DNA of 21,494 bases, from the NCBI GenBank assembly GCA_964393895.1, contig CAYMWP010000081.1, positions 1-21,494 of the forward strand. The letters are read 5' to 3'. This DNA comes from B4-G1 sp964393895 (lineage in GTDB: Bacteria; Chloroflexota; Anaerolineae; B4-G1). Position 1 is the stretch's first letter, and each line of letters starts with the position of its first letter. Below, piece by piece: positions 7,341 to 14,281 of the stretch. Under the pieces are notes generated by a model. The model was not told the DNA's origin. It saw only the letters and a list, made by a program, of their open reading frames with translations, and did not search any database. The position numbers and the translations under genes were made by a program.

Positions 7341-9494
7341 TCAATTCAAGTACCTTTCCCAATCGTCTTCTTCCCGTTTACGTTGGCGACGAGCAATGAC
7401 CTCACCCAACTCTTCGTCGTAGACCAATTGCCGTCGCTGGCGACGTTCCTTTTCCAACTTGGTCTCTGGATGCTGTTCCTCTTCCTCGAATAAAGGTTCC
7501 AAAGTCTCGACTGGCGCTTCCAAGATCGGCTCGGCGGGCGCCGCCTCCGCTTCCACTTCTACAGTCTCTTCCTCTTCAGCGGCGTCCTCATCGGCCGCCA
7601 GCGACGCCAGTTTTCTGAGACATTCTTTGATCTCGTTCAGATTATCGTGGTCAATACCGTCCAGTTCCAGTAAGCTCTCGTCCCCTTTTTCCAGGCGTCC
7701 CATGACATCTCCGATCGTCATCACCCCGGCTCGCTCAAGGTAGCCCAACACGCGATCGCCGACGCCTATGTAGGGCAACAGAATGTCGTAGGCGATAGCC
7801 GGAACAGAGATGGCATCTCTAACCTTCTCGACCTCTTCGATAGCCGCCTCAGCCTCAACCTCGATCTCCTCTTCGGCTTTTGCTTCGAGCTCAATTATCT
7901 CTTCGGCCCTTGCTTCAACCTCGGCCTCTTCCACGATCTCTGGTAGACCTAACGCCTCGATACATTGTTTGATCTCGGCCATGCTCTTGGGCCCGATGCC
8001 GTCCAGTTTCAGCAGCCCTTCGTCCCCTTCGGCCAAAAGCTCCATCACACCACCGACGGTCGTCAACTCGGCCCGTTGCAGGTGGCCCAACACGCGCGCG
8101 CTCAGACCAAACTCGTCCAAGGGTATCTCATAGGCCTGCTCCGGGATGCGAGCGCGGGCAGCGTCAATAGTCGCCCGGCGCTCGGCCTCGGCCGACTCGA
8201 TAGCTGTGCGACGAGCTTCCTCCTCTGCCCTGAGGCGCGCTCGTTCGGCGTCGCGGATCGAAGCATAGTATCTCTGAACCCCTTCGATCACCTGCCGCAT
8301 AGTGCGCAGCTCTTCACTGTGGTAAGGCATCTTTTCTTGCTCGTGCTGCCGCAGGATGTTGGCGACGGAGGGGAGCAATTCCGCCACCGGCCCCAGCGCG
8401 GGCAACAGTGCAGAGTCCTGGTTCACCTGTTGCAAAGCCAGGGTGGCCGCCTCGGTGACTCCCTGGATGTCAATGCGCCAACCGGTCAGCTTGGCCGATA
8501 GCCGCGCGTTCTGCCCGGCCCGTCCTATGGCCAACGAAAGCTGATCGTCGGGCACGACTACGTTGGCGGTTCTTCCCTCGACCGGATCTTCCTCCAATTG
8601 AACGCTCAATACCTTGGCCGGACTGAGCGCTTTGGCGATAAAGGCGCTGGCGTCTACACTCCACTCGATAATGTCAATCTTTTCCCCTCCCAATTCATTG
8701 ACGATGGACTGGACGCGCACCCCGCGCATGCCAACGCAGGCCCCCACCGGGTCCACGCCAGGCTGGCGAGCGAATACGGCCACTTTGGAGCGAGAACCCG
8801 CCTCGCGCGCGATGGACTTGATCTCGACTGCGCCGCTAAAGATCTCTGGCACTTCCAGCTCCAACAGGCGGCGCAGCATGTTCTTGTGGCTGCGCGAAAC
8901 GACGATCTGCGGCCCACGCCCGGTTTTGCGGACTTCTAGCACATAGGCCCGCAGCCGCTGGTGCAGGCTGTAGCGCTCGCCCGGCACCTGCTGGCTGCGC
9001 GGCAAGATCGCTTCGCTCCCTTCGAGGTTCACCGTCACCGCCTGGGGCTTGATATTCTGCACTGTGCCGTGGACGATCTCGCCTTCTTGTTGGACATAGT
9101 GCGCGTACCGCGCGTCTCGCTCCGCTTCGCGGATGCGCTGCAGGATGATCTGTTTGGCGCTCTGCGCTGCGATGCGCCCAAAATTCTTGGGCGTGCTTTC
9201 TACCATCACCGTGTCTTCCAATTCGACGCCGGGCTGAATGGCGCGCGCATCTTTTAGAGATATCTCCAGACTGGAATCGGCAACTTTTTCTACCACCTGC
9301 TTCTCGATAAAAATTTGCGCCTTGCCGGTCTCCAGATTGATCTTGGCCGTGATGTTTTGATTCACGTCATCGCCCACATCACGACGATAGGCGGACACCA
9401 TCGCCATCTGCAATGCGTCCAGCACGACCTCGCCAGATAGGCCGCGCTCGCTGCATATTTGGTTGAATGCCAACAAGAAATCCGACTTCATCAT
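7341..9494 (-). CDS. nusA: Transcription termination/antitermination factor NusA with two C-terminal acidic HhH repeats
   Basis: The protein has 717 aa, much longer than the 350-400 aa of short NusA forms. In order: the RNA-polymerase-binding N-terminal domain (1-135), S1 domain (138-202, GEIVHGTVQNIKP), KH1 with GACVGMRG (251-258), KH2 with AIGRAGQNARL (322-332), a helical charged linker (380-455), then two helix-hairpin-helix repeats at 458-518 and 570-632. The repeats share RVLG, a VGGVM/IGDVM turn and a LLxLDGI motif. An Ala/Glu-rich linker (520-560) lies between them, and a basic tail ends the protein. The repeats resemble the E. coli NusA AR1/AR2 modules. NusA controls pausing, termination and antitermination. 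AGGAGAGG precedes the tandem ATGATG start. It is the first gene of its operon; rimP, normally upstream, is missing. Confidence 0.96.
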   Translation of the reverse strand: MMKSDFLLAFNQICSERGLSGEVVLDALQMAMVSAYRRDVGDDVNQNITAKINLETGKAQIFIEKQVVEKVADSSLEISLKDARAIQPGVELEDTVMVESTPKNFGRIAAQSAKQIILQRIREAERDARYAHYVQQEGEIVHGTVQNIKPQAVTVNLEGSEAILPRSQQVPGERYSLHQRLRAYVLEVRKTGRGPQIVVSRSHKNMLRRLLELEVPEIFSGAVEIKSIAREAGSRSKVAVFARQPGVDPVGACVGMRGVRVQSIVNELGGEKIDIIEWSVDASAFIAKALSPAKVLSVQLEEDPVEGRTANVVVPDDQLSLAIGRAGQNARLSAKLTGWRIDIQGVTEAATLALQQVNQDSALLPALGPVAELLPSVANILRQHEQEKMPYHSEELRTMRQVIEGVQRYYASIRDAERARLRAEEEARRTAIESAEAERRATIDAARARIPEQAYEIPLDEFGLSARVLGHLQRAELTTVGGVMELLAEGDEGLLKLDGIGPKSMAEIKQCIEALGLPEIVEEAEVEARAEEIIELEAKAEEEIEVEAEAAIEEVEKVRDAISVPAIAYDILLPYIGVGDRVLGYLERAGVMTIGDVMGRLEKGDESLLELDGIDHDNLNEIKECLRKLASLAADEDAAEEEETVEVEAEAAPAEPILEAPVETLEPLFEEEEQHPETKLEKERRQRRQLVYDEELGEVIARRQRKREEDDWERYLN

Positions 9495-9852
9495 CCCTCT
9501 CCTACCAAAGCGGAACGTCTTCTGCCAGATCCACTCGCTCCTCTATAATTGCTCCATACATTCACGAGCCAGGCGTTCGGCCACCCCACATCTGGCCCTC
9601 AGTGTTCCTGTTCACATCGAAGGCTTGGCAGATGATACCATAATGAAGCCCGGTATAATAAACCGGGCTGTGCGCGTACCTTGATGCCTCTATACAAAGA
9701 AAAGTGGGGTTTGCCCACTTCTCCGACGACCGTATGCTATTGGAATTATAGCATAGACACCCTGAACGCGCAAGTGCGCGTTTCATTATGGGTTGTCCAA
9801 AGACCCTAAAGATTTGGCGTATCTGTTTATCGCAGAGGCGCAGAGATTCTGT
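9495..9852. other. Intergenic region with a cluster of hairpins, no gene seen
   Basis: No credible gene lies between nusA and the GxxExxY remnant. Besides the 9694-9720 terminator, three perfect stems occur: AGCCCGGT/ACCGGGCT (9647-9654 with 9662-9669), TATGCTAT/ATAGCATA (9733-9740 with 9748-9755) and ACGCGC/GCGCGT (9766-9771 with 9776-9781). A short CGCAGAGGCGCAGAG stretch (9831-9845) looks like a relic of a dispersed repeat. The nusA promoter must lie here on the minus strand, but I could not pick it with confidence. A 74-codon open frame (9562-9786, minus) covers the hairpins and is judged spurious. Confidence 0.6.
9694..9720 (-). terminator. Predicted Rho-independent terminator for the isomerase transcript
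   Basis: Read on the minus strand, AAGTGGG (9720-9714) pairs with CCCACTT (9708-9702) around a 5-nt loop, followed directly by TTTCTTTG. It would end transcripts coming from the isomerase gene and the pseudogene before nusA. Confidence 0.6.
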
Positions 9853-10020
9853 TCACTCTTCCTCCAGGCCCAGGACACGTCTGCGCATGCCTTGCTTCAG
9901 GACGGGTAAAGTTGATGAGCAACCCAACTTTCCAACCACGACCGTATCCGCGACGAGCAGATCCAGGCGATATCCGCAGTCCAGGCGGAGACCATTGTAT
10001 TCCACGGGAAGCTTTGGCGC
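9853..10020 (-). pseudogene. Remnant of a GxxExxY-family gene with internal deletion and frameshifts
   Basis: On the minus strand, LPVEYNGLRLDCGYRLDLLV (about 10011-9952) is a near-perfect match to the middle of GxxExxY proteins. It is followed almost at once by the C-terminal part PVLKQGMRRRVL (about 9906-9871). The block usually between them (VELKA... through the LLTYLKL region) is gone. KVGLLINF is still readable in a different frame at about 9924-9901, so at least two frame changes are present. The N-terminal half is missing, cut off at the isomerase stop codon (10026). It is a clear decayed gene. The family has no firmly established function, and its genes are scattered widely in Chloroflexota and cyanobacteria. 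Confidence 0.75.
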
Positions 10021-10025
10021 CGCGC

Positions 10026-11261
10026 TTACGTGGTCTCCCACCAGGCCTGTAGGCGCGTCAGGTGATGACCCGGCGCCAGCACCAGGTGATTGCCCAGCGG
10101 CGCTTTCAACAGATCCGCTACAGTGCCGCCGCGCGTGAGCTGTACCTGCGCCTGTGTCCGGCAAAGGTTCTCGGCGTATCCGGCCTGGATGACGTTGCCC
10201 TCCGCCAGCCACAATTGATCCATAGCCTGGCCGCCGATGCGCAGCAGTGTGACCGGGCCCGCGGGCAGCGTCCCCTGGATGCCCACGCCCAACCCCGATT
10301 CAAAGTGGGAGCGCAGGCAGTAATCCTGCACGATGGTGCGGGGGACTGTGCAGTGCGCCAGCCAGAGGGTGTTGCGATTCTCATCCAATTGTGCGGGGTT
10401 CGCCATCCACGGCACCTGTCCCAGCAGCTTGTAGACCCACAGCAGTCCCACCGTGCTCACCAGATCGCCCTCGCACCCGGCGATGATGCCTTCGTCGGTG
10501 AGCTGCGCCAGCGCAAAGCAGCCGGTCGTCTTCAGGCCCAGCACCAGGTCGAAGCAGCGCACTGTGATGGCATCGAAGGCGTGCTGGTCAACGATCTGTC
10601 TCAGCGCTACGTAGACTCGTACAGCATCCTCGATCTCTGTCGAGGACGGCTCGTGTGTGCCTGTGGCCTGATTGACCAGAGAGGCGATGTGTGCGCCAAG
10701 TTCATCCTGAGGCACAGCGCGAATCATCTCTTGCACGGCGCTCAGGTCGCTCGGCACTATCTCTGGTCCCCAGGTCTCGCGCACGGTGGCTGGAGCGGGC
10801 ATACTGGCGACGAGCCAGTCTGAGGGTTCGCCTATTAGCCCTATGCGCGCCTGCCGCAGGGCGCGCCGGACGTCGAGATCGTGGAGGGCATCCGTGATCC
10901 GCTGGTGACCATCAGTGTCTTCAGGCCCTTTGAGGTAAAAGATACGCCCTGAGTCGCCGTCTTGCTGGAGGCGAGCGAGAACTTCGAGGGCGGCGGGCAG
11001 CGAGTTGTTGCCCGGGTGCGCCAGCAGGGAAACGGGCTCGTCGGGTGCGGCTTTGCTGCGTGCAGCTCTGAGCTCGAGGATCGCGCCCTCCGTTCCACCT
11101 GTGGCAACGAGGTAAAAGATCGGCGCAGCAGCCGCCAGTTGCTCGGCGTCCAACCGCCTGCCGCCTATGCGGTTCAGATTTGGTTCGTAGGGCGCGATGA
11201 TCTGGTTGAGGGCATCCTCGCCGAGCAGGATTGACGCTATGGGGATGTAGCCGAAGGGCAT
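10026..11261 (-). CDS. L-fucose/L-arabinose isomerase-like protein (COG2407 type)
   Basis: The protein has 411 aa, somewhat shorter than the 450-480 aa typical of the group. The N-terminal half has a Rossmann-like alternation (IFYLVATGGTEGAILEL at 48-64, VSLLAHPGNNSLPAALE at 77-93, ARIGLIGEPSDWL at 138-150). The C-terminal half carries the family landmarks: CFDLVLGLKTTGCFALAQL (236-254), GCEGD (262-266), a PWMANPAQLDENRNTLWLAH segment and HCTVP (303-307), and NHLVLAPGHH near the end (391-400). Related enzymes interconvert aldoses and ketoses using a metal ion; this subgroup has no assigned substrate. The ribosome site is weak. It lies downstream of the BMP transporter on the same strand, but a 301-bp repeat-filled gap separates them. 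A link to the sugar moiety of imported nucleosides is speculation. Confidence 0.78.
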   Translation of the reverse strand: MPFGYIPIASILLGEDALNQIIAPYEPNLNRIGGRRLDAEQLAAAAPIFYLVATGGTEGAILELRAARSKAAPDEPVSLLAHPGNNSLPAALEVLARLQQDGDSGRIFYLKGPEDTDGHQRITDALHDLDVRRALRQARIGLIGEPSDWLVASMPAPATVRETWGPEIVPSDLSAVQEMIRAVPQDELGAHIASLVNQATGTHEPSSTEIEDAVRVYVALRQIVDQHAFDAITVRCFDLVLGLKTTGCFALAQLTDEGIIAGCEGDLVSTVGLLWVYKLLGQVPWMANPAQLDENRNTLWLAHCTVPRTIVQDYCLRSHFESGLGVGIQGTLPAGPVTLLRIGGQAMDQLWLAEGNVIQAGYAENLCRTQAQVQLTRGGTVADLLKAPLGNHLVLAPGHHLTRLQAWWETT

Positions 11262-11311
11262 AGGTGACTCTCTATTAGTAAGCGGTAACTGTTCAAGGGA
11301 AAGCCTGTTTT

Positions 11312-11392
11312 ACCACAAAGGACACAAAGGAAAAAACCAAAAACAGTCGCAGAACTTGTCACTTTCTTGGTGTCCTTCGTGCCCTTCGTGGT
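11312..11392. repeat. Inverted repeat of the CACAAAGGACACAAAG type
   Basis: The left arm ACCACAAAGGACACAAAG (11312-11329) faces the right arm CTTCGTGCCCTTCGTGGT (11375-11392). They match at 15 of 18 positions, and the three differences become G-U pairs in minus-strand RNA. Elements built from this kind of 8-9-nt motif are common between genes in several phyla. It lies in the 301-bp gap between the second permease and the isomerase, which holds no gene; together with the 11439-11555 repeat it fills most of that gap. Confidence 0.65.
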
Positions 11393-11438
11393 CCTCCAAA
11401 ATAGGTATGCCTGAACGCTTACAGTAAGCATTCAGAGG

Positions 11439-11555
11439 GTGTCATTGCGAGGAGCCAGAGCCGCGAGCGAAGCGTGGCGGGCTTCGACGAAGCAATCTCC
11501 AGGGTGGCTGACAGGTCGAGTGTGGGAGATTGCTTCGCTTCGCTCGCAATGACAC
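11439..11555. repeat. Palindromic GTCATTGCGAG repeat, copy 1
   Basis: The ends GTGTCATTGCGA (11439-11450) and TCGCAATGACAC (11544-11555) are perfect inverted repeats. An inner pair, GAAGCAATCTCC (11489-11500) and GGAGATTGCTTC (11525-11536), is also perfect. The whole 117-bp unit can fold as one long stem. It belongs to a widespread class of non-coding palindromic repeats in bacteria. A second copy lies at 16233-16345 in the opposite orientation. Confidence 0.8.
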
Positions 11556-11562
11556 AGGGCAG

Positions 11563-12834
11563 CTATTGTTTCTCGTAGGGTTTCCCTTCCTCGGCCGGGG
11601 GCCTCGAGCGCCCCACGACGCCCGCCACGACGACGATGGTCAGGATGTAAGGCGCTGTTTGCAGAAACTCGGGTGGAATTGAGATGTTGAGGAAAGGAAG
11701 CACCGGCTGGAGTATTTGCATCTTGACCTGCAAAGCGTTGGCGAATCCAAAGAGGAGCGCGGCCAGAAAGCCGCCCAGTGGATTCCAGTTGCCAAAGACC
11801 ATAGCCGCCAGCGCGACGAACCCTTGCCCGCGCGTCATGTTATCCTCAAAGGTGCCCACTATATCCAGGGGGAAGTAGGCGCCCCCAATGCCGGCGATGA
11901 GACCACCGACGATCACACTGATGTAGCGCATGCGGTTGACGCGGACGCCGACCGTATCGGCGGCGCGCGGGTGCTCCCCGCAGGCGCGCATCCTCAATCC
12001 CCAGGGGGTGAAAAAGATGACATAGTTGATCACCAGGGTCAGGATGAGCATGATGAACACTGTCGGTGGATTGTTGAACAGGATCGGGCCGATGATGGGA
12101 ATGTCGGCCAGCAGAGGGATGCGGATGGAGCCAATCTGCCCCGGCGTGCTAAACCCTACTGGCTCAAGGAGGCGTACGTTCAAGAACCGGGTGCCGCCGG
12201 CGGCCAGGATGTTGATCACCGTGCCAGAGATGATCTGGTCCACCTTGTACTTGATGGAGAGCACGGCGTGGATGGCGGCCATGATTCCGCCGACCAGGCT
12301 GGCGGCCAGCAACCCCATCCACAGGTTGTCAAAGATTCCGGCGAAGGCCACGGCAGCCAGAGCGCCAGAGAGCATCATGCCCTCGATGGCGATATTGATT
12401 ATGCCCGCCCGCTCGCACAGGATGCCGGCCAGCGCCCCCAACGTCAGAGGAGTGGCGGCCGTCAACATGCTCTGAACCATACCTGTGAGGTTCATCTGGG
12501 TGCCGCTGGTGACCCAGACGAGGAACCCAAAGGCGGCCAGGAAAGCCAGGCTCCAGTTGAGAAACGATCGGACGGAGCCCAGCGTTCGCACCAGGCGCAG
12601 CCCCGCGACGAGGATGCATAGACTGCCGACGGTGTAAAGCGTCGCCTGGGAGGGCAGGGAGAAGAGTGTGCCCAGCATCTGGTCGGTGAAGGTGGCCTGA
12701 TCACCTGGCTGGGCGCCGAATCCACCCAGTACCAGGATGATGCCGCCTACCGCCAGGATGAACAGTGTGATCAGCAGGTCCTTCCAGTTTAGTTCGAATG
12801 ATCTTGTTTGGATGGATGTTGCTTGGGCCGTCAT
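11563..12834 (-). CDS. BMP-type (nucleoside) ABC transporter permease, YufQ-like, with N-terminal extension
   Basis: The protein has 423 aa, against about 310 in the usual family. From residue 114 it has the family core: LTGMVQSMLTAATPLTLGAL, then ERAGIINIAIEGMMLSGA (141-158), later TPWGLRMRACGEHPRAADT (the cytoplasmic coupling region) and a GIGGAYFPLDIV segment. The first 113 residues add three likely membrane helices (about 19-38, 65-83 and 91-109). The core fits the BPD_transp_2 permease fold that forms half of the inner-membrane channel for nucleoside-type importers. The ATG at 12834 has AAGGAGA 6 nt upstream, overlapping the stop of the preceding permease gene (10-nt gap), so the two are co-translated. 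The C-terminus ends in a short charged tail. Confidence 0.9.
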   Translation of the reverse strand: MTAQATSIQTRSFELNWKDLLITLFILAVGGIILVLGGFGAQPGDQATFTDQMLGTLFSLPSQATLYTVGSLCILVAGLRLVRTLGSVRSFLNWSLAFLAAFGFLVWVTSGTQMNLTGMVQSMLTAATPLTLGALAGILCERAGIINIAIEGMMLSGALAAVAFAGIFDNLWMGLLAASLVGGIMAAIHAVLSIKYKVDQIISGTVINILAAGGTRFLNVRLLEPVGFSTPGQIGSIRIPLLADIPIIGPILFNNPPTVFIMLILTLVINYVIFFTPWGLRMRACGEHPRAADTVGVRVNRMRYISVIVGGLIAGIGGAYFPLDIVGTFEDNMTRGQGFVALAAMVFGNWNPLGGFLAALLFGFANALQVKMQILQPVLPFLNISIPPEFLQTAPYILTIVVVAGVVGRSRPPAEEGKPYEKQ

Positions 12835-12844
12835 AAAAGTCTCC

Positions 12845-14281
12845 TTACGATCCCCAACCCCGCAAGAACACGGCCTGTTCGGCTTCTGTTCTCTCGGCCC
12901 GGAAGCGATAGATTACCCGGATGATGGCCGGGGCGGCGATAAAGATGATCACCAGAGATTGGACGATCTGCACGATCTCGGTTGGGACACCGGCCAGTGA
13001 TTGCATCCGCGCCGCGCCGGCCCTCAGGACACCAAAGAGGATGCTGGCCCCGACGACGCCGACGGGGTTACTTTTGCCCAACAGGGCCAGGGCAATCGAG
13101 TCGAAGCCGTACCCCGCGCTAAAGCCGAGAGCGATGTTGTGCGTGATTCCCAGGCCCTGACTGACGCCGGCGAGACCGGCCAGGCACCCGCTCAGGAACA
13201 TGGCAAAGGTGTAGTTCTTGGCCACGCTCATACCTCCGTAACGGGCGGCGTCCGGGTTGGCGCCGACGGTGCGCAACTCAAATCCCCAGGTAGTTTTGAA
13301 CAGGAACCAGGCGGTGACTGCCGCTGCCGCCAGGGCTAATACGAATCCCCAGTGTACTGTAACCGGGTGGTCCAGAAATTCGGGCAGGTAGGCGCTGGCC
13401 GCGATCTCTCGGGTGCGACAGGTTCCCTGGACGTGCTCCAGCGGCCCGCACAGCAGCCATTCGCTCATTCGGAACGAGATATAGTTGAGCATGATGGTGG
13501 TGATGACCTCGTGTGCGCCAGTCTTGGCCTTGAGCACGCCAGCGATGGCTGCCCAAAGTCCTCCGGCGATGGCGCCCACCAGGATTGCCAGGGGCAGGTG
13601 GATCACGGCGGGCAGGCCGGTGAATGAGAAGCCGACGATGACGGCCGCCAGCCAGCCCACGCCGATCTGCCCCTCGGCGCCGATGTTGAACAGACCAGAG
13701 CGGAAGCCCAGCGCCACAGCCAGCCCGGCAAAGATGTACGGCACCGATTGGACCAGACTATCGCTGGGACCGCGCACGGCTACCGTGATAGGCCGCAGTC
13801 CCTCGCCTCCTATGGCGCGAAAGATGGCCGAGATGATGCTAAAGGGGTCGCCCAGCGCCCCCTGGTACAGGGCGCCGTAGGCGCGGGCCAAGTTGCCAAA
13901 GGCCAGCCCCAGCGCACGGCCTACCTGGCCTGCGCCCATAGCCTGGTATACGGCCTGATCGGTGAACATGATCACCAGCCCGCCGATGATGAGCGCCGAG
14001 AGGACGGAGAGGGCGGGGATCAACAACTGGTCTAGTCGAGCCGCCAGCCAGGCACGCATCCAGGGCCACCCGCCGCGCTTGGTCGAGATCAGCGCCAGAA
14101 TTCCCAGGCCGAGCAGGAGTGTGAGGGGCCACAGCCCCAGCGCGATCAGCAGCAGCAGAATCAACCACTTGCTGAGCAGGGCAGACACGCAGACGAGGGC
14201 TGCTAGCAGAATCAAGCGGACCCATAGTGGGCCGGCGACGATTCGTTCCTTAAAGCTTTGAGAACCTCGTTGTTCAGGCAA
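12845..14281 (-). CDS. BMP-type (nucleoside) ABC transporter permease, YufP-like, with N-terminal extension
   Basis: The protein has 478 aa, longer than the usual 350-370. The start is TTG 14281 with AGGAGG 8 nt upstream; it overlaps the ATPase stop by 8 nt (TTGCCTGA). Residues 1-84 carry two extra hydrophobic helices (about 20-37 and 40-65) before a WPWMRAW amphipathic stretch. The family core follows: first core helix at 85-106, GALYQGALGDP, a VPYIFAGLAVALGFRSGLFNIGAEGQIGVG-type region (split by a loop), KTGAHEVITTIMLNYIS, and GFELRTVGANPDAARYGGMS, the coupling segment that contacts the ATPase. It pairs with the downstream permease to make the channel. The C-terminus ends with a basic stretch followed by FLRGWGS. 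Confidence 0.9.
   Translation of the reverse strand: MPEQRGSQSFKERIVAGPLWVRLILLAALVCVSALLSKWLILLLLIALGLWPLTLLLGLGILALISTKRGGWPWMRAWLAARLDQLLIPALSVLSALIIGGLVIMFTDQAVYQAMGAGQVGRALGLAFGNLARAYGALYQGALGDPFSIISAIFRAIGGEGLRPITVAVRGPSDSLVQSVPYIFAGLAVALGFRSGLFNIGAEGQIGVGWLAAVIVGFSFTGLPAVIHLPLAILVGAIAGGLWAAIAGVLKAKTGAHEVITTIMLNYISFRMSEWLLCGPLEHVQGTCRTREIAASAYLPEFLDHPVTVHWGFVLALAAAAVTAWFLFKTTWGFELRTVGANPDAARYGGMSVAKNYTFAMFLSGCLAGLAGVSQGLGITHNIALGFSAGYGFDSIALALLGKSNPVGVVGASILFGVLRAGAARMQSLAGVPTEIVQIVQSLVIIFIAAPAIIRVIYRFRAERTEAEQAVFLRGWGS

Noticed and set aside
9562..9786. 74-codon minus-strand frame upstream of nusA, considered as a rimP remnant
   Set aside because: No RimP motif; the frame runs through the terminator and hairpins and has no ribosome site.
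9788..10138. 116-codon plus-strand frame at the end of the isomerase gene
   Set aside because: Arg/Ser/Pro-rich shadow translation opposite the GxxExxY remnant and the isomerase end.
11716..12621. Plus-strand open frame of about 300 codons opposite the second permease
   Set aside because: Low-complexity, His/Gln/Asp-rich translation in the antisense frame of a clear permease; no ribosome site or family resemblance.
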